Part shown: piece by piece, positions 8,701 through 14,830 of the stretch
How positions within the stretch are numbered: position 1 is the stretch's first letter
Layout: the number at the start of each line of letters is the position of its first letter
Assembly (NCBI RefSeq): GCF_937881195.1
Contig: NZ_CALGFC010000015.1
Coordinates: 1-17,105, forward strand
Reading direction: 5' to 3'
DNA length: 17,105 bases
From: an uncultured Methanobrevibacter sp.
Lineage (GTDB): Archaea; Methanobacteriota; Methanobacteria; Methanobacteriales; Methanobacteriaceae
Program-made: the position numbers and the translations under genes
Notes under the pieces: model-generated
What the model saw: the letters and a program-made list of their open reading frames with translations, nothing else
Told to the model about the DNA's origin: nothing
Database searches by the model: none

Positions 8701-8949
8701 GTTTCCTTCTTCTAATGTTAATGTGTCCCCGTTTCCTGTGTTGGTTATTCCTGTGCTTATTCCTGTTGAGTTATCTATAGTTTGATTTGCTGCACTGACA
8801 GCTGATAAACTGCAGACAAATAGTAAGGTTATAAACACGGTTAAAATTGTTAATAAAGTTATTTGCTTTTTTTCGATATTTTCACCTCCATTATATAGAT
8901 TAAAAATTTTTATTATTATTTTCATAATTATGATAAAATAAAAAGCCAT
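2764..8949 (-). CDS. Giant secreted adhesin-like protein: beta-helix plus 14 Ig-like repeats
   Basis: This 2061-codon frame encodes a surface protein of the adhesin-like class abundant in host-associated Methanobacteriales, thought to bind host or microbial partners. A signal peptide lies at about 25-53 (EKKQITLLTILTVF..., cut after SAVSA). A right-handed beta-helix region follows (about 65-560) with 15 GGAIYN/GGAIRN-type turns alternating with NSTFTNN strands, as in polymorphic membrane protein repeats. Next come an Ig-like linker (about 557-650), 14 Ig-like repeats of about 93 residues (about 656-1962) with the signature DENGNPLANV, and a 99-residue lysine-rich tail. No C-terminal membrane helix or known wall-anchor motif is visible. 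The first ATGs (8949, 8925) lack an SD. A perfect GGAGGTGA (8889-8882) precedes codon 25, which is ATC, so the true start is doubtful. NxS/T sites are dense, suggesting glycosylation. Confidence 0.9.
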   Translation of the reverse strand: MAFYFIIIMKIIIKIFNLYNGGENIEKKQITLLTILTVFITLLFVCSLSAVSAANQTIDNSTGISTGITNTGNGDTLTLEEGNYSKSTDRGITINKNITIQGNTSTNKVIIDAQKLNRIFTIGNNVNVVFMNLTFANAYTTGNGGAIYNNYANSTITFLNCTFLNNTANQGGAIYNTGTGFSVSNSIFTDNVAISSGSSAGGGAIRNSGVDFSVSNSTFTKNNATSYGGAIVNSGARFSVTNSTFTDNVASRYGGGAIYNSGGNFSVNDSTFAGNIANSSGGAIYNNGGNNFLVNDSIFTNNVAISSGSSAGGGAIRNSGVDFSVSNSTFTNNIGMYGGAIRNSGSNFFVINSTFIDNKANNIGGAIYNNGANSIVSDSTFTGNIARTSGGAIRNGGSNSSVSNSTFTNNTAMYGGAIRNYGNIFSVINSTFTNNIATTSGGAIYSRASNSIVSDSIFTGNIAANHGGAIYNIEGINFSVSNSTFTNNTAMYGGAIRNSGSNSSVSNSTFIDNVASRYGGAIYNSGGMFVVGNVMSGNTASISGPMIYNTARMGILNLTYLSNMTVFVDGSSVILYATLTDDMGNTVSGQRIYFYVNGTLIGSTISDRNGEAKISFSIPMSMRSSVVPVTGDYAGRTGYELNVLNGELDILVLTKIPTQSTINVVNVVKIGQNIAVNGVASDENGNPLANIQITVVIGSQTFYVTTNILGYWNLTYVATNAGDFEIIVQWPGNDTHTSFVNITELEVTQYATNSTVNVSNNPKVGQTTTISGVAKDESGNPIANTMIQVIIEDSDENSWSFNVMTDINGAWTVTFTPNNAGNYIVTVSWNGNTTHLDFTNTTSFNVAKAIANSTIVVSNGKIGQTTTISGVAKDENGNPLTEIDIIVIINGQSFTVTTDINGAWSLSYTPSVSGNLSVVVSWAGSADHLNFTNSTILSVANASTNSTIVVVNSTVGKSTTINGTAIDENGNVLANVTLTVTVNGVDYSVVTNGAGFWSLTYIPNTAGNLNVQVTWTSNATHNGFTNTTILNVSKAATNSTINVNGSIVGKNITINGTATDENGNPLANVTLNVTINGIVHSVTTNSGGFWSLTYVANASGTFNVQVSYLGNSTHLDFTNITSFNIANASTNSTINAPSGKIGQQSTITGVATDENGNPLANVQITVTVNGTSYSVNTTSAGAWSLNITPGVSGSLNVQVTWTGNATHNSFTNNTVWNVANASTNSTINAPSGKIGQQSTIAGVATDENGNPLANVQITVTVNGTSYSVNTTSAGAWSLNITPGVSGSLNVQVTWAGNATHNSFTNNTVWNVANAGSNSTINAPNGKIGQQSTISGVATDENGNHLANIQITVVINGTSYSFNTSSTGAWSLNYTPGVSGNLGVVVSWIGNSTHAGFSNSTVFNVANASTNSTIVVVNSTVGKSTTINGTAIDENGNVLANVQLTVTVNGVDYSVVTNGAGFWSLTYIPNIAGSLNVQVTWAGNATHNGFTNSTLLNVSRAATNSTINVNGSIVGKNIIISGTAVDENGNPLANVTLNVTINGIVHSVTTNSAGFWSLTYVANASGTFNVQVSYLGNSTHFDFLNTTSFNIANASTNSTINTPNGKVGQQSTITGVATDENGNPLANVQINVIINGTSYSVNTSSTGAWSLNYTPSVSGNLDVVVSWAGNGTHNGFTNATVFTVVNAGSNSTIVVPSGNAGQSMNITGVALDDNGNPLAGVQLTVVIDGSSYNVTTDGVGAWSIIFTPGREGLFDLSVSWAGNSTHNGFTNDTVFSVPKIPTNSTINAPNTKVGELSTISGVALDDNGNPLANIQLTVVVDGTVYNVTTDSTGVWSLNITPINSGSLNVVVSWIGNNTHHGFSNLTVFVVAKLATNSSVLVSNATVGKSTIIRGVLADENNKPIIGANLTVIVDGKSFNVITGADGSWNLSYTLLKAGKLTIKVDYLGNSNYLASTNSTVLTVSEGPVNPVKPDIRFIKRTNKKSIKNGKKVIMKYLTYKNFGGSGSQNLSAQVLFKNFKYKVLNKIKLQYAKNKVKFKVTLKSGGTFTLKIKTYKSIKAKT
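3064..6984 (-). repeat. Fourteen tandem Ig-like (Big_1-like) repeats in the adhesin
   Basis: Each unit is about 279 bp (93 residues). It runs from TNST, through a glycine turn such as KIGQ or TVGK, to GVATDENGNPLANV, then GAWSL(N/T)YTP, NVQVTWAGN and TH.GFTN. Units 6 and 7 are nearly identical at DNA level, offset by exactly 279 bp (for example TTCCAAACAG at 5021 and 5300). Units 4-5-6 and 9-10-11 carry the same order of subtypes, offset by 1395 bp. The most diverged units are at the ends (1-2 and 12-14). Confidence 0.9.
7300..8520 (-). repeat. Beta-helix GGAIYN/NSTFTNN repeats in the adhesin
   Basis: About 16 coils of 20-30 residues each carry GGAI(Y/R)N followed by a strand such as FSVSNSTFTNN. 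A 94-bp stretch is exactly repeated at 7955-8048 and 8288-8381 (offset 333 bp, 111 codons), indicating recent internal duplication. The last turn (GPMIYNTARM) is degenerate and caps the helix. Confidence 0.85.
8882..8889 (-). promoter_or_regulatory. Perfect Shine-Dalgarno of the adhesin, followed by ATC
   Basis: GGAGGTGA on the minus strand is followed by AAAT and then ATC (8877-8875), in frame with the signal peptide EKKQITLL. The position and the protein both call for a start codon here, but no ATG, GTG or TTG exists in the spacing window. Confidence 0.75.
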
Positions 8950-9226
8950 AATATAACTTATTTAAAAGTTAATAGACTCCTTCATAATTCATAATCATTG
9001 CGAATTTTAGATTAACATAACTAAAGCTAAACAACAACATAAAAAAAATCATTACACTTATTGTTCTTCATTGCTAAAATTATTATTAATCAAAAGAAAA
9101 TTAAACCCATAAAACAAATTATGATTTATAAACTAATTTTCTTCTCATTAATAACTATAATGAATACTCACTAAACTAAAAAAAGATTAAACACTGATGA
9201 TGAAACCCCCGAAAAAAACTTACTTT

Positions 9227-9627
9227 GTTATACCGCAGTATAACGTAGTACATAAAATTGGAAATATGCTATTTTGTGGCGTATTTGTTATTTGACTTGT
9301 TTTAAATTCTTTATTTTTAAAAATATTCTTATTATTTTTATGGTATTTTTTATAATAATATATAATTTTTATAAATTTTATTTTTTACATTGTTTTTAAA
9401 AACAATACATTCTTTAATTAATTATATAATAATTTTATTATTTTTATAATATTTTTTACAAATTTTAGTAATTATTTAATTTTAAATAAAATTTATTAAT
9501 TATTCTATATTTTTTTATTATATTTGCATTAGCTTTGTAGATTTTATATTCATTTATGTAGAATAATACTATTTTCTTTATATATAACTCTTATTTTTTA
9601 TTATTTTTCGTTATACTGCGGTTTAAC
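9227..9627. repeat. Inverted pair of 19-bp palindromic sites flanking 363 bp
   Basis: The left site is GTTATACCGCAGTATAACG (9227-9245). The right site (9609-9627) is its inverted copy with one mismatch (18/19). The left site is itself a perfect dyad: GTTATAC, spacer CGCA, GTATAAC. The right one is nearly so (GTTATAC, TGCG, GTTTAAC). They are among the few G/C-containing motifs in the region. They may be paired operator sites, recombinase sites, or the ends of a decayed element. Confidence 0.7.
9389..9406. repeat. Perfect 18-bp palindrome
   Basis: ATTGTTTTTAAAAACAAT is a perfect dyad lying roughly midway between the two 19-bp sites. It could form a small hairpin or bind a dimeric protein; A/T composition alone could also produce it. 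Confidence 0.5.
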
Positions 9628-9650
9628 GAAGTTAAAAATGATATAACGAA
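9607..9650. promoter_or_regulatory. Cluster of TATAACGAA half-sites
   Basis: The half-site occurs as TTCGTTATA (9607-9615, inverted), TTTAACGAA (9622-9630) and TATAACGAA (9642-9650). The two direct copies are 20 bp apart, about two helical turns. TTTAAC-GAA-GTTAAA (9622-9636) is also a perfect dyad. A variant, TATAACGTA, lies at 9239-9247. The pattern resembles an operator array for an unknown regulator. Confidence 0.4.
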
Positions 9651-9957
9651 TTTAAAAAAATAAAAACTACATATAAAAATATGAGCATTCACTATGATTT
9701 TATATTATTATATAGTAACCACTCTCTATATAAATCTTTCTATGTTTTTGGAAAATTTTATGATAAAAATAAAATATTTTTCTATAATGAAAAAAGCTTT
9801 TAAAATAATTAAAAAAAAAAAACATTTGAAAAGATAATAACTCAATAATAAAATCTATAAAAACAAAAAAATGAGAAAATATTATTCAATCTTAAAAATA
9901 AGGATAAATAGACAATGAAAATGATATAAAAATAGCCAAATGGAACTAAAAATTATA

Positions 9958-9999
9958 AAAAAATAAGTATGAAAAATTAAATAGGTAAACCTAATTAAT
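9958..9999 (-). terminator. Terminator overlapping the pycB stop codon
   Basis: On the minus strand ATTAATTAGGT (9999-9989) pairs with ACCTATTTAAT (9986-9976) with one mismatch, overlapping the TAG stop. T-rich runs follow at once (TTTTTCATACTTATTTTTTT, about 9976-9957). A hairpin with G-C pairs and a T tract fits a transcription terminator. Confidence 0.55.
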
Positions 10000-11709
10000 T
10001 ATCATTATAGTATCTCCAGCGTTTACTGCATCGCCTTCAGATACAAATATTTCTTTAACAACTCCATCTTCTTCTGCTTGGATGTCGTTTTCCATTTTCA
10101 TAGCTTCAATAACAGCTAAAATATCCCCTTTCTTGATTTTATCCCCAACATTAACTTTTAGTTTTAAAATCATACCTTGCATTGTAGAGGTTAAACCTCC
10201 TTCAACTGGGCTAGAAAGAGTGGATGGATCTGCTTCACCAATTTCCATGAAACCAGTTGGCATTATTCTAACATCAAAAACATCCCCATCTACTTCAACA
10301 TTATATTCTGTAGGGATTGCAAATTCTGATTCTTCTAGGTTTTGTATTTTCTTAGGTTCAATTTTTTCTTCTTCAGCTTCCCCTCTTAAAAATTTAGCAG
10401 CTACTTGAGGATACAATGCTAAAGTTATTATATCCTCTTCTTTTTTAATTAAACCTTCTTTTTCCCCTTCTTGTTTATAATAATCATATTGTGGTTCTAG
10501 ATCATCAGCAGGACGATGTTCTATAGGTTTCTCATCACCAATTATTTTTTTAGCTATTCTAGGATTAACTGGAGCAGGAGGTTTACCATATTTACCCCTC
10601 ATATATTCCTTAACTTCATTAGAAACAAGTTTATATCTTTTACCACCAAGAACATTCATAACTGCTTGTATACCAACAATCTGACTAGTTGGAGTTACAA
10701 GTGGAGGATATCCCATATCTTTCCTAACTCTTGGCATTTCATCTAAAACATCTTGATATCTATCTAATGCATTCTGTTCTTTTAGCTGTGAAACCAAATT
10801 AGAAAGCATTCCCCCAGGTATTTGATATATAAGAACATCAGTGTCAATTTTTTCAGTAATTGGATCGAGTAAAGATGCATATTTTTCTTTTATACCTTCA
10901 AAATATTTTTTAATATGATTTAATCGTTTAAGATCCAATTTAGTATCATATTCAGTGCCTTGTAATGCAGCTACAATACTTTCAGTTGGAGGTTGTGATG
11001 TTCCCCAAGATAATGGAGAAATTGCAGTATCTAATACATCAACTCCAGCTTCACAAGCAACATAATAGCTAATTGGAGTCATTCCACTAGTACAGTGACA
11101 ATGTAAATTTACTAGCAAATCAGTTTCTTCTTTTAATCGAGTCACAAGTTCATAAATATTTTTTGGATTTATTAACCCCGCCATATCTTTTATAGCTATT
11201 GAATCACATTCTAATGCTTCTAAATCTTTTGCAAGGTCTATAAAATTATCAAGTGTGTGAACAGGGCTTGTAGTATAACTTAAAGTTCCTTGGACATGAG
11301 CTCCTTGTTTTTTAGCTGTTTTAATTGTTGTTTCCATATTTTTTATGTCATTAAGAGCATCAAAAACACGGAAAATATCGACTCCATTTGTATAAGCATT
11401 TTCTACAAATTTTTCCACAATATCATCAGGATAATGTTTATAACCTACTAAATTCTGACCTCTGAGTAACATTTGAATAGGAGTCTTAGTGATTTTTTCT
11501 TTAAGTAATCTAAGTCTCTCCCATGGATCTTCATTTAAGTAACGAATACAAGCATCAAAAGTAGCCCCTCCCCATGCTTCAATTGAGAAAAAACCTACCT
11601 TATCCATTTCTTCAGCAATTGGAATCATATCCCTTGTTCTCATCCGAGTAGCTAAAAGGGATTGATGAGCATCTCTTAGGGCAGTTTCTGTAATTTTTGT
11701 AGTCTTCAT
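9991..11709 (-). CDS. pycB: Pyruvate carboxylase subunit B (carboxyltransferase and biotin carrier)
   Basis: This 572-residue subunit transfers CO2 from carboxybiotin to pyruvate, giving oxaloacetate for the incomplete reductive TCA pathway and amino acid synthesis in methanogens. The carboxyltransferase barrel (about 1-265) shows TALRDAHQSLLATRMRT, with Asp13, Lys174 in AIKDMAG (the metal-coordinating, carbamylated lysine position) and His203/His205 in HCHCTSGM. A PYC_OADA domain follows (about 285-480). After an acidic linker, the biotinyl domain ends the protein with EAMKMEN, Lys538 being the biotin site. The order and length match archaeal PycB and oxaloacetate decarboxylase alpha subunits; PycB is preferred because no sodium-pump subunits lie nearby. 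The biotin carboxylase subunit (PycA) is absent here; in methanogens it is often encoded elsewhere. The ATG start has an SD GGAAGGT (11723-11717). Confidence 0.95.
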   Translation of the reverse strand: MKTTKITETALRDAHQSLLATRMRTRDMIPIAEEMDKVGFFSIEAWGGATFDACIRYLNEDPWERLRLLKEKITKTPIQMLLRGQNLVGYKHYPDDIVEKFVENAYTNGVDIFRVFDALNDIKNMETTIKTAKKQGAHVQGTLSYTTSPVHTLDNFIDLAKDLEALECDSIAIKDMAGLINPKNIYELVTRLKEETDLLVNLHCHCTSGMTPISYYVACEAGVDVLDTAISPLSWGTSQPPTESIVAALQGTEYDTKLDLKRLNHIKKYFEGIKEKYASLLDPITEKIDTDVLIYQIPGGMLSNLVSQLKEQNALDRYQDVLDEMPRVRKDMGYPPLVTPTSQIVGIQAVMNVLGGKRYKLVSNEVKEYMRGKYGKPPAPVNPRIAKKIIGDEKPIEHRPADDLEPQYDYYKQEGEKEGLIKKEEDIITLALYPQVAAKFLRGEAEEEKIEPKKIQNLEESEFAIPTEYNVEVDGDVFDVRIMPTGFMEIGEADPSTLSSPVEGGLTSTMQGMILKLKVNVGDKIKKGDILAVIEAMKMENDIQAEEDGVVKEIFVSEGDAVNAGDTIMIIN

Positions 11710-11753
11710 AATATTTACCTTCCTTACAATCAGATTTCTACCATTAATGATAA

Positions 11754-11882
11754 TTTAAACAATAAATTTCATTTTTTAAACAGCAAAATTTCATTTAAAC
11801 CTAAAATTCCCATCAAAAAGCAAAATTTTTTTTTTATTTTGAATTAAAAAAATTTAGATAAAAAAGACAATTTTATTTAAAC
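11754..11882. promoter_or_regulatory. Four TTTAAAC motifs upstream of pycB
   Basis: TTTAAAC occurs at 11754-11760, 11775-11781, 11794-11800 and 11876-11882. The first three are 21 and 19 bp apart, about two helical turns, and share some flanking (AAATTTCATT next to two of them). They could be binding sites for a pycB regulator, but the motif is A/T-rich and may be chance. Confidence 0.3.
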
Positions 11883-12200
11883 TGTAAAATTCTATCAATG
11901 AATAATAAGTATGAAAATCAAAAGTAATTTTCATAGATAATTTTTATAATATAATACTATATTGTTAAACTTATTAATAATATTTATCTATTTTTTATTT
12001 TTATAAAATTTACTAAAAATGAATAATTATCAAAAATCAATACAAAATAGTAATATCAATTTCTAGATAAAAAATAACATCTGAGATAAATTTTGAATAA
12101 CTTTTTAGTAAAAACGGGTATGAAAATTTGATGAAAAATTAGTAGTGTTAGAATATAAAGAAAATGAAAAGAAAAATAAGGGGAATCAAATAATAATCTA

Positions 12201-12227
12201 AATAATAATAATAATAATAATAATAAT
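12201..12227. repeat. (AAT)9 microsatellite
   Basis: Nine uninterrupted AAT triplets lie about 80 bp beyond the stop of the HVO_A0114-type gene. The tract is noncoding and likely length-variable. Confidence 0.85.
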
Positions 12228-12306
12228 ATCAAATAGATAAAATATTATAATTTCTTGAAGAATAATGATTCTCAAAGAATAGTAAAATTAAAAAATTAAA
12301 TTTTAA

Positions 12307-12735
12307 TTATATTTCTATTTCTATTTTATCATAGTTTAGCACTGGAATTTTACTATTCCGATTCCCTTTTTCTAACTCTAAAAATCCTTCTTTTTTTAAT
12401 GTATCTACCTTTCTTTGAACATTTGCGACATCCTTTTCAAGATATTTAGCTAGTTCGGTTATAGATTTTGGTTTCTCATATTTGATAAAGTTTAGTAATT
12501 CTAAATCTATCATTGATATTTTTGTTTTGTCAGTGAATATTATTTTATCTTGTTCTATTTCTTCATCAGGATGTTCTAAAAAGTATTTCCAATTTTCTAA
12601 ATCCATTTGAAGTTTCATGTCTCCTTTTCCTTTTTTAAAAATATTTTCTAATTTTTTAATAGATCCATATACTTCTTCATATTCTTTTGTTAAGTTTTTT
12701 CCTTTTATTTTTCTTGTTAATTTTATTTCTATCAT
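12307..12735 (-). CDS. Winged-helix DNA-binding protein, HVO_A0114 family
   Basis: This 142-residue protein resembles the HVO_A0114 family of putative archaeal DNA-binding proteins. The N-terminal half (MIEIKLTRKIKGKNL...) is basic and helical. The C-terminal half carries a winged helix: LELLNFIKYEKPKSITELA, then the recognition-helix region KDVANVQRKVDTLKKEGFL, a wing (ELEKGNRNSKIPV), and the closing NYDKIEIEI typical of the family. The ATG at 12735-12733 is chosen over one 16 codons upstream because of the SD AGGGGAG (12747-12741) with a 5-base spacer. Relatives are often paired with small toxin-like proteins of the TumE type (from memory), but no such gene is visible on either side. An inverted repeat over the promoter suggests autoregulation. 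Its targets are unknown. Confidence 0.8.
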   Translation of the reverse strand: MIEIKLTRKIKGKNLTKEYEEVYGSIKKLENIFKKGKGDMKLQMDLENWKYFLEHPDEEIEQDKIIFTDKTKISMIDLELLNFIKYEKPKSITELAKYLEKDVANVQRKVDTLKKEGFLELEKGNRNSKIPVLNYDKIEIEI

Positions 12736-12781
12736 AATAGCTCCCCTAATAATTCTTTTTTTATTATATGTAATTTGAAAC

Positions 12782-12819
12782 ATATAAATATATTGTATTT
12801 TTTAACAATGTATTTATAT
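12782..12819. promoter_or_regulatory. Operator-like inverted repeat over the regulator promoter
   Basis: Arms ATATAAATATATTGT (12782-12796) and ACAATGTATTTATAT (12805-12819) are complementary with one mismatch around an 8-base spacer (ATTTTTTA). The repeat lies 47-84 bases upstream of the start of the winged-helix gene and includes TATA-like sequence. A dimer bound here would be placed to block the promoter, fitting autorepression; this is inference. Confidence 0.5.
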
Positions 12820-12949
12820 ATTAATCATATAGGATAATATTCTCTCCAACTATTTAGTATAAAAAATAATATAAAAATAAAAAAAGCAATAATCTAAATA
12901 ATATTCTATTATGAAAAGTAGAAATATTAAAAATAATATAAAAACGCTG

Positions 12950-13047
12950 AAAATATAAAAAAAGAACCTTAAAAAATAAAAAATCTTAAAAATAAGGGAA
13001 TTTTAAAAATAAAAAATAATGAAAACTTAAAAAATAGTAAAAATATT
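12950..13047 (-). terminator. Oligo-T terminator region after the inositol phosphate synthase gene
   Basis: Directly after the stop, the minus strand carries repeated T runs (TATTTTTTACTATTTTTTAA and more) over about 90 bases, separated by short A-rich gaps. Multiple oligo-U tracts without a hairpin are the usual archaeal termination signal. Confidence 0.45.
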
Positions 13048-14151
13048 TTATCTTTCTAGTTTTCCTTCAATAAACTCATTAACTTTTCTATAAGCTTCAT
13101 CATCAGTAAACTGTTCTGGAGGGTGTTTCATAGTGTAAGATGAAATAGAAGTTAATTTACCACCAATTCCTCTTTCAATAGCTAATTTACAGCACCTAAC
13201 TGCATCAATTACACAACCTGCAGAATTTGGAGAATCTTCAACACTTAATCTTAGCTCAATATTCATTGGAACATCCCCAAATGTTTTTCCTTCCATTCTA
13301 AGGAAACATAATTTATTATCTTTTTGCCAAGGCACATAATCACTTGGACCAATGTGAATATCATGAGGATCCATCCTATCATCAAGTACTGATTGAACGG
13401 CTTCTGTTTTTGATTCTTTTTTAGAATCTAACCTTTCTCTACTAAGCATATTAATAAAATCAGTATTTCCACCAGTGTTAATTTGATAAGTATGATCTAA
13501 CTTTACGCCTCTCTCTTTAAACAAATTAGCTAAAGTCCTATGAGTTATAGTAGCTCCTATTTGAGCTTTTATATCATCACCAACAGCAGGTATACCTTTT
13601 TCTCTAAATTTAGCTTCCCATTCATCATCACTCACAATGAAAACAGGCATACAATTAACAAAAGCAACTCCTGCATCTAATGCACATTGAGCATAAAAAC
13701 GAGCTGCCTTTTCTGATCCTACTGGAAGATAATTTAAGAGGATTTCAGCTCCAGAATCTTTTAAAATTTCTACAACATCTGAAGGTTGATCATCAGAAAC
13801 AACGAAAGTATAATCATCCTCAAAATCTTTCATGTGAGGAGCTACACCATCTAAAACATTTCCCATTGATACTTTAACTTCAGATTTTGGAATATCATCT
13901 TGAAATATAGTAGTACAATTCGGTTTTGCAAAAATAGCTTCATCAATAGTTTTTCCTACTTTTCTTTTATCTACATCAAATGCAGCAACTACTTCAATAT
14001 CTGATGGTTCATAATTTCCAATTTTCCAATGCATTAAACCAATAGCATCTTTTTCATCTTTATTTTTGTAATAATGAATTCCTTGAATAAGAGAACTAGC
14101 GCAATTTCCAATACCTACAATAGCTATTTTTATTTTATCCAAATCGAACAC
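13048..14151 (-). CDS. ino1: myo-Inositol-1-phosphate synthase
   Basis: This enzyme converts glucose 6-phosphate to L-myo-inositol 1-phosphate with bound NAD; in methanogens the product feeds archaetidylinositol lipids. The Rossmann glycine loop is GIGNCASSLIQG (13-24). Family blocks follow: EVVAAFDVDKRKVG, LNYLPVGSEKAARFYAQCA, DAGVAFVNCMPVFIVSD, VGDDIKAQIGATITHR, NTGGNTDFINMLSRERLDSK, HIGPSDYVPW, and DSPNSAGCVIDAVRCCKLA. The 367-residue length and block order closely resemble the actinobacterial (Mycobacterium Ino1) type rather than the longer eukaryotic enzyme. The frame opens at GTG (14151). A TTG three codons later (14142) sits 6 bases after GGGTG, a possible SD, and may be the real start. 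It is divergent from a glycosyltransferase gene across 770 bp. Confidence 0.93.
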   Translation of the reverse strand: MFDLDKIKIAIVGIGNCASSLIQGIHYYKNKDEKDAIGLMHWKIGNYEPSDIEVVAAFDVDKRKVGKTIDEAIFAKPNCTTIFQDDIPKSEVKVSMGNVLDGVAPHMKDFEDDYTFVVSDDQPSDVVEILKDSGAEILLNYLPVGSEKAARFYAQCALDAGVAFVNCMPVFIVSDDEWEAKFREKGIPAVGDDIKAQIGATITHRTLANLFKERGVKLDHTYQINTGGNTDFINMLSRERLDSKKESKTEAVQSVLDDRMDPHDIHIGPSDYVPWQKDNKLCFLRMEGKTFGDVPMNIELRLSVEDSPNSAGCVIDAVRCCKLAIERGIGGKLTSISSYTMKHPPEQFTDDEAYRKVNEFIEGKLER

Positions 14152-14765
14152 CCTTTTTTAAAAATATTGTTGAATATTTAGTGATTAATTATATTTTGTA
14201 CTAAGTTTATTATGAACTAATTTTTTATTGAATAAATAATCTTAGTATAAATTAAGTTTTATTAATAAATAATTTTATTATCAATTTTTATAGTTATATA
14301 TTATTTATTTTAATCAATATTATAGATTTTTTTTATTGTAAATTAATTATGTAAATTAATATAATATTAAATATAATATTTAAATATTAACTTAATTTCT
14401 AATAGCATATTGAATTTATTTTATATTGAGGTTTATTATAATAAATTTTATAATAAATTTATAAAATTAAATTGAAAGAACTATTTATAAAATATCCAAA
14501 TTATTCAATTTATTATTATATAAACAATATTCAATTAGTTATTATAAAAAATTATCCTATTATAAAAAATTATTCAATAATATAATATAAAATATTTAAA
14601 TTATTCAATATTATTATCCTATTTATTATAATATTATAAAATTAGTACAATATTATAAAATAAAAAAATCAATAATAATATTTAGCTTATAAATAATAAC
14701 ATTATCAACCTTATAATCATAATAATATCTATACTTTATATCATTTAAATATAATTGATATTAAA

Positions 14766-14795
14766 ATAAATGATATAAAAATAAATGATATAAAA
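14766..14795. repeat. 15-bp tandem repeat, two copies
   Basis: ATAAATGATATAAAA occurs twice in perfect tandem (14766-14780, 14781-14795), about 130 bp upstream of the glycosyltransferase gene. Confidence 0.8.
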
Positions 14796-14830
14796 CAATA
14801 TAACTATGATTAATAATAATTAATCTAATT

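Larger units (their letters stand above)
8950..9957. other. 1-kb noncoding region upstream of the adhesin
   Basis: This stretch has no supportable gene. The part next to the adhesin should hold its promoter: candidate A/T boxes on the minus strand lie at about 8950-8965, and the one nearer the gene would place the transcript start downstream of the first ATG. From about 9196 to 9300 the G+C content rises briefly; 9246-9608 is then strongly T-rich on the plus strand. Palindromic sites are listed separately. The right end contains A-runs (T-runs on the minus strand) following pycB. Confidence 0.6.
11710..12306. other. Intergenic region upstream of pycB
   Basis: No gene is supportable. The region holds the pycB leader and promoter at its left, with a repeated TTTAAAC motif (listed separately), and an AAT microsatellite at its right, beyond the end of the regulator gene. 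No clear riboswitch or RNA structure was seen. Confidence 0.55.

Noticed and set aside
9196..9203. A C-box-like word (ATGATGA) suggesting a C/D box guide RNA.
   Set aside because: No D box (CTGA) or C'/D' pair occurs at the expected distance.
9197..9295. A 32-codon plus-strand frame starting ATGATGAAACCCCCG over the left 19-bp site.
   Set aside because: There is no SD, it is very short, and the sequence is better explained by the palindromic site. Kept only as a faint possibility of a decayed coding fragment.
9991..11709. Oxaloacetate decarboxylase alpha subunit of a sodium pump.
   Set aside because: The domain order is shared, but no beta or gamma membrane subunit is nearby, and methanogens use this protein as PycB.
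12736..12783. An earlier ATG (12783) for the winged-helix gene, adding 16 residues.
   Set aside because: That ATG lies inside the operator-promoter inverted repeat and has no SD, whereas the ATG at 12735 has a well-spaced AGGGGAG.
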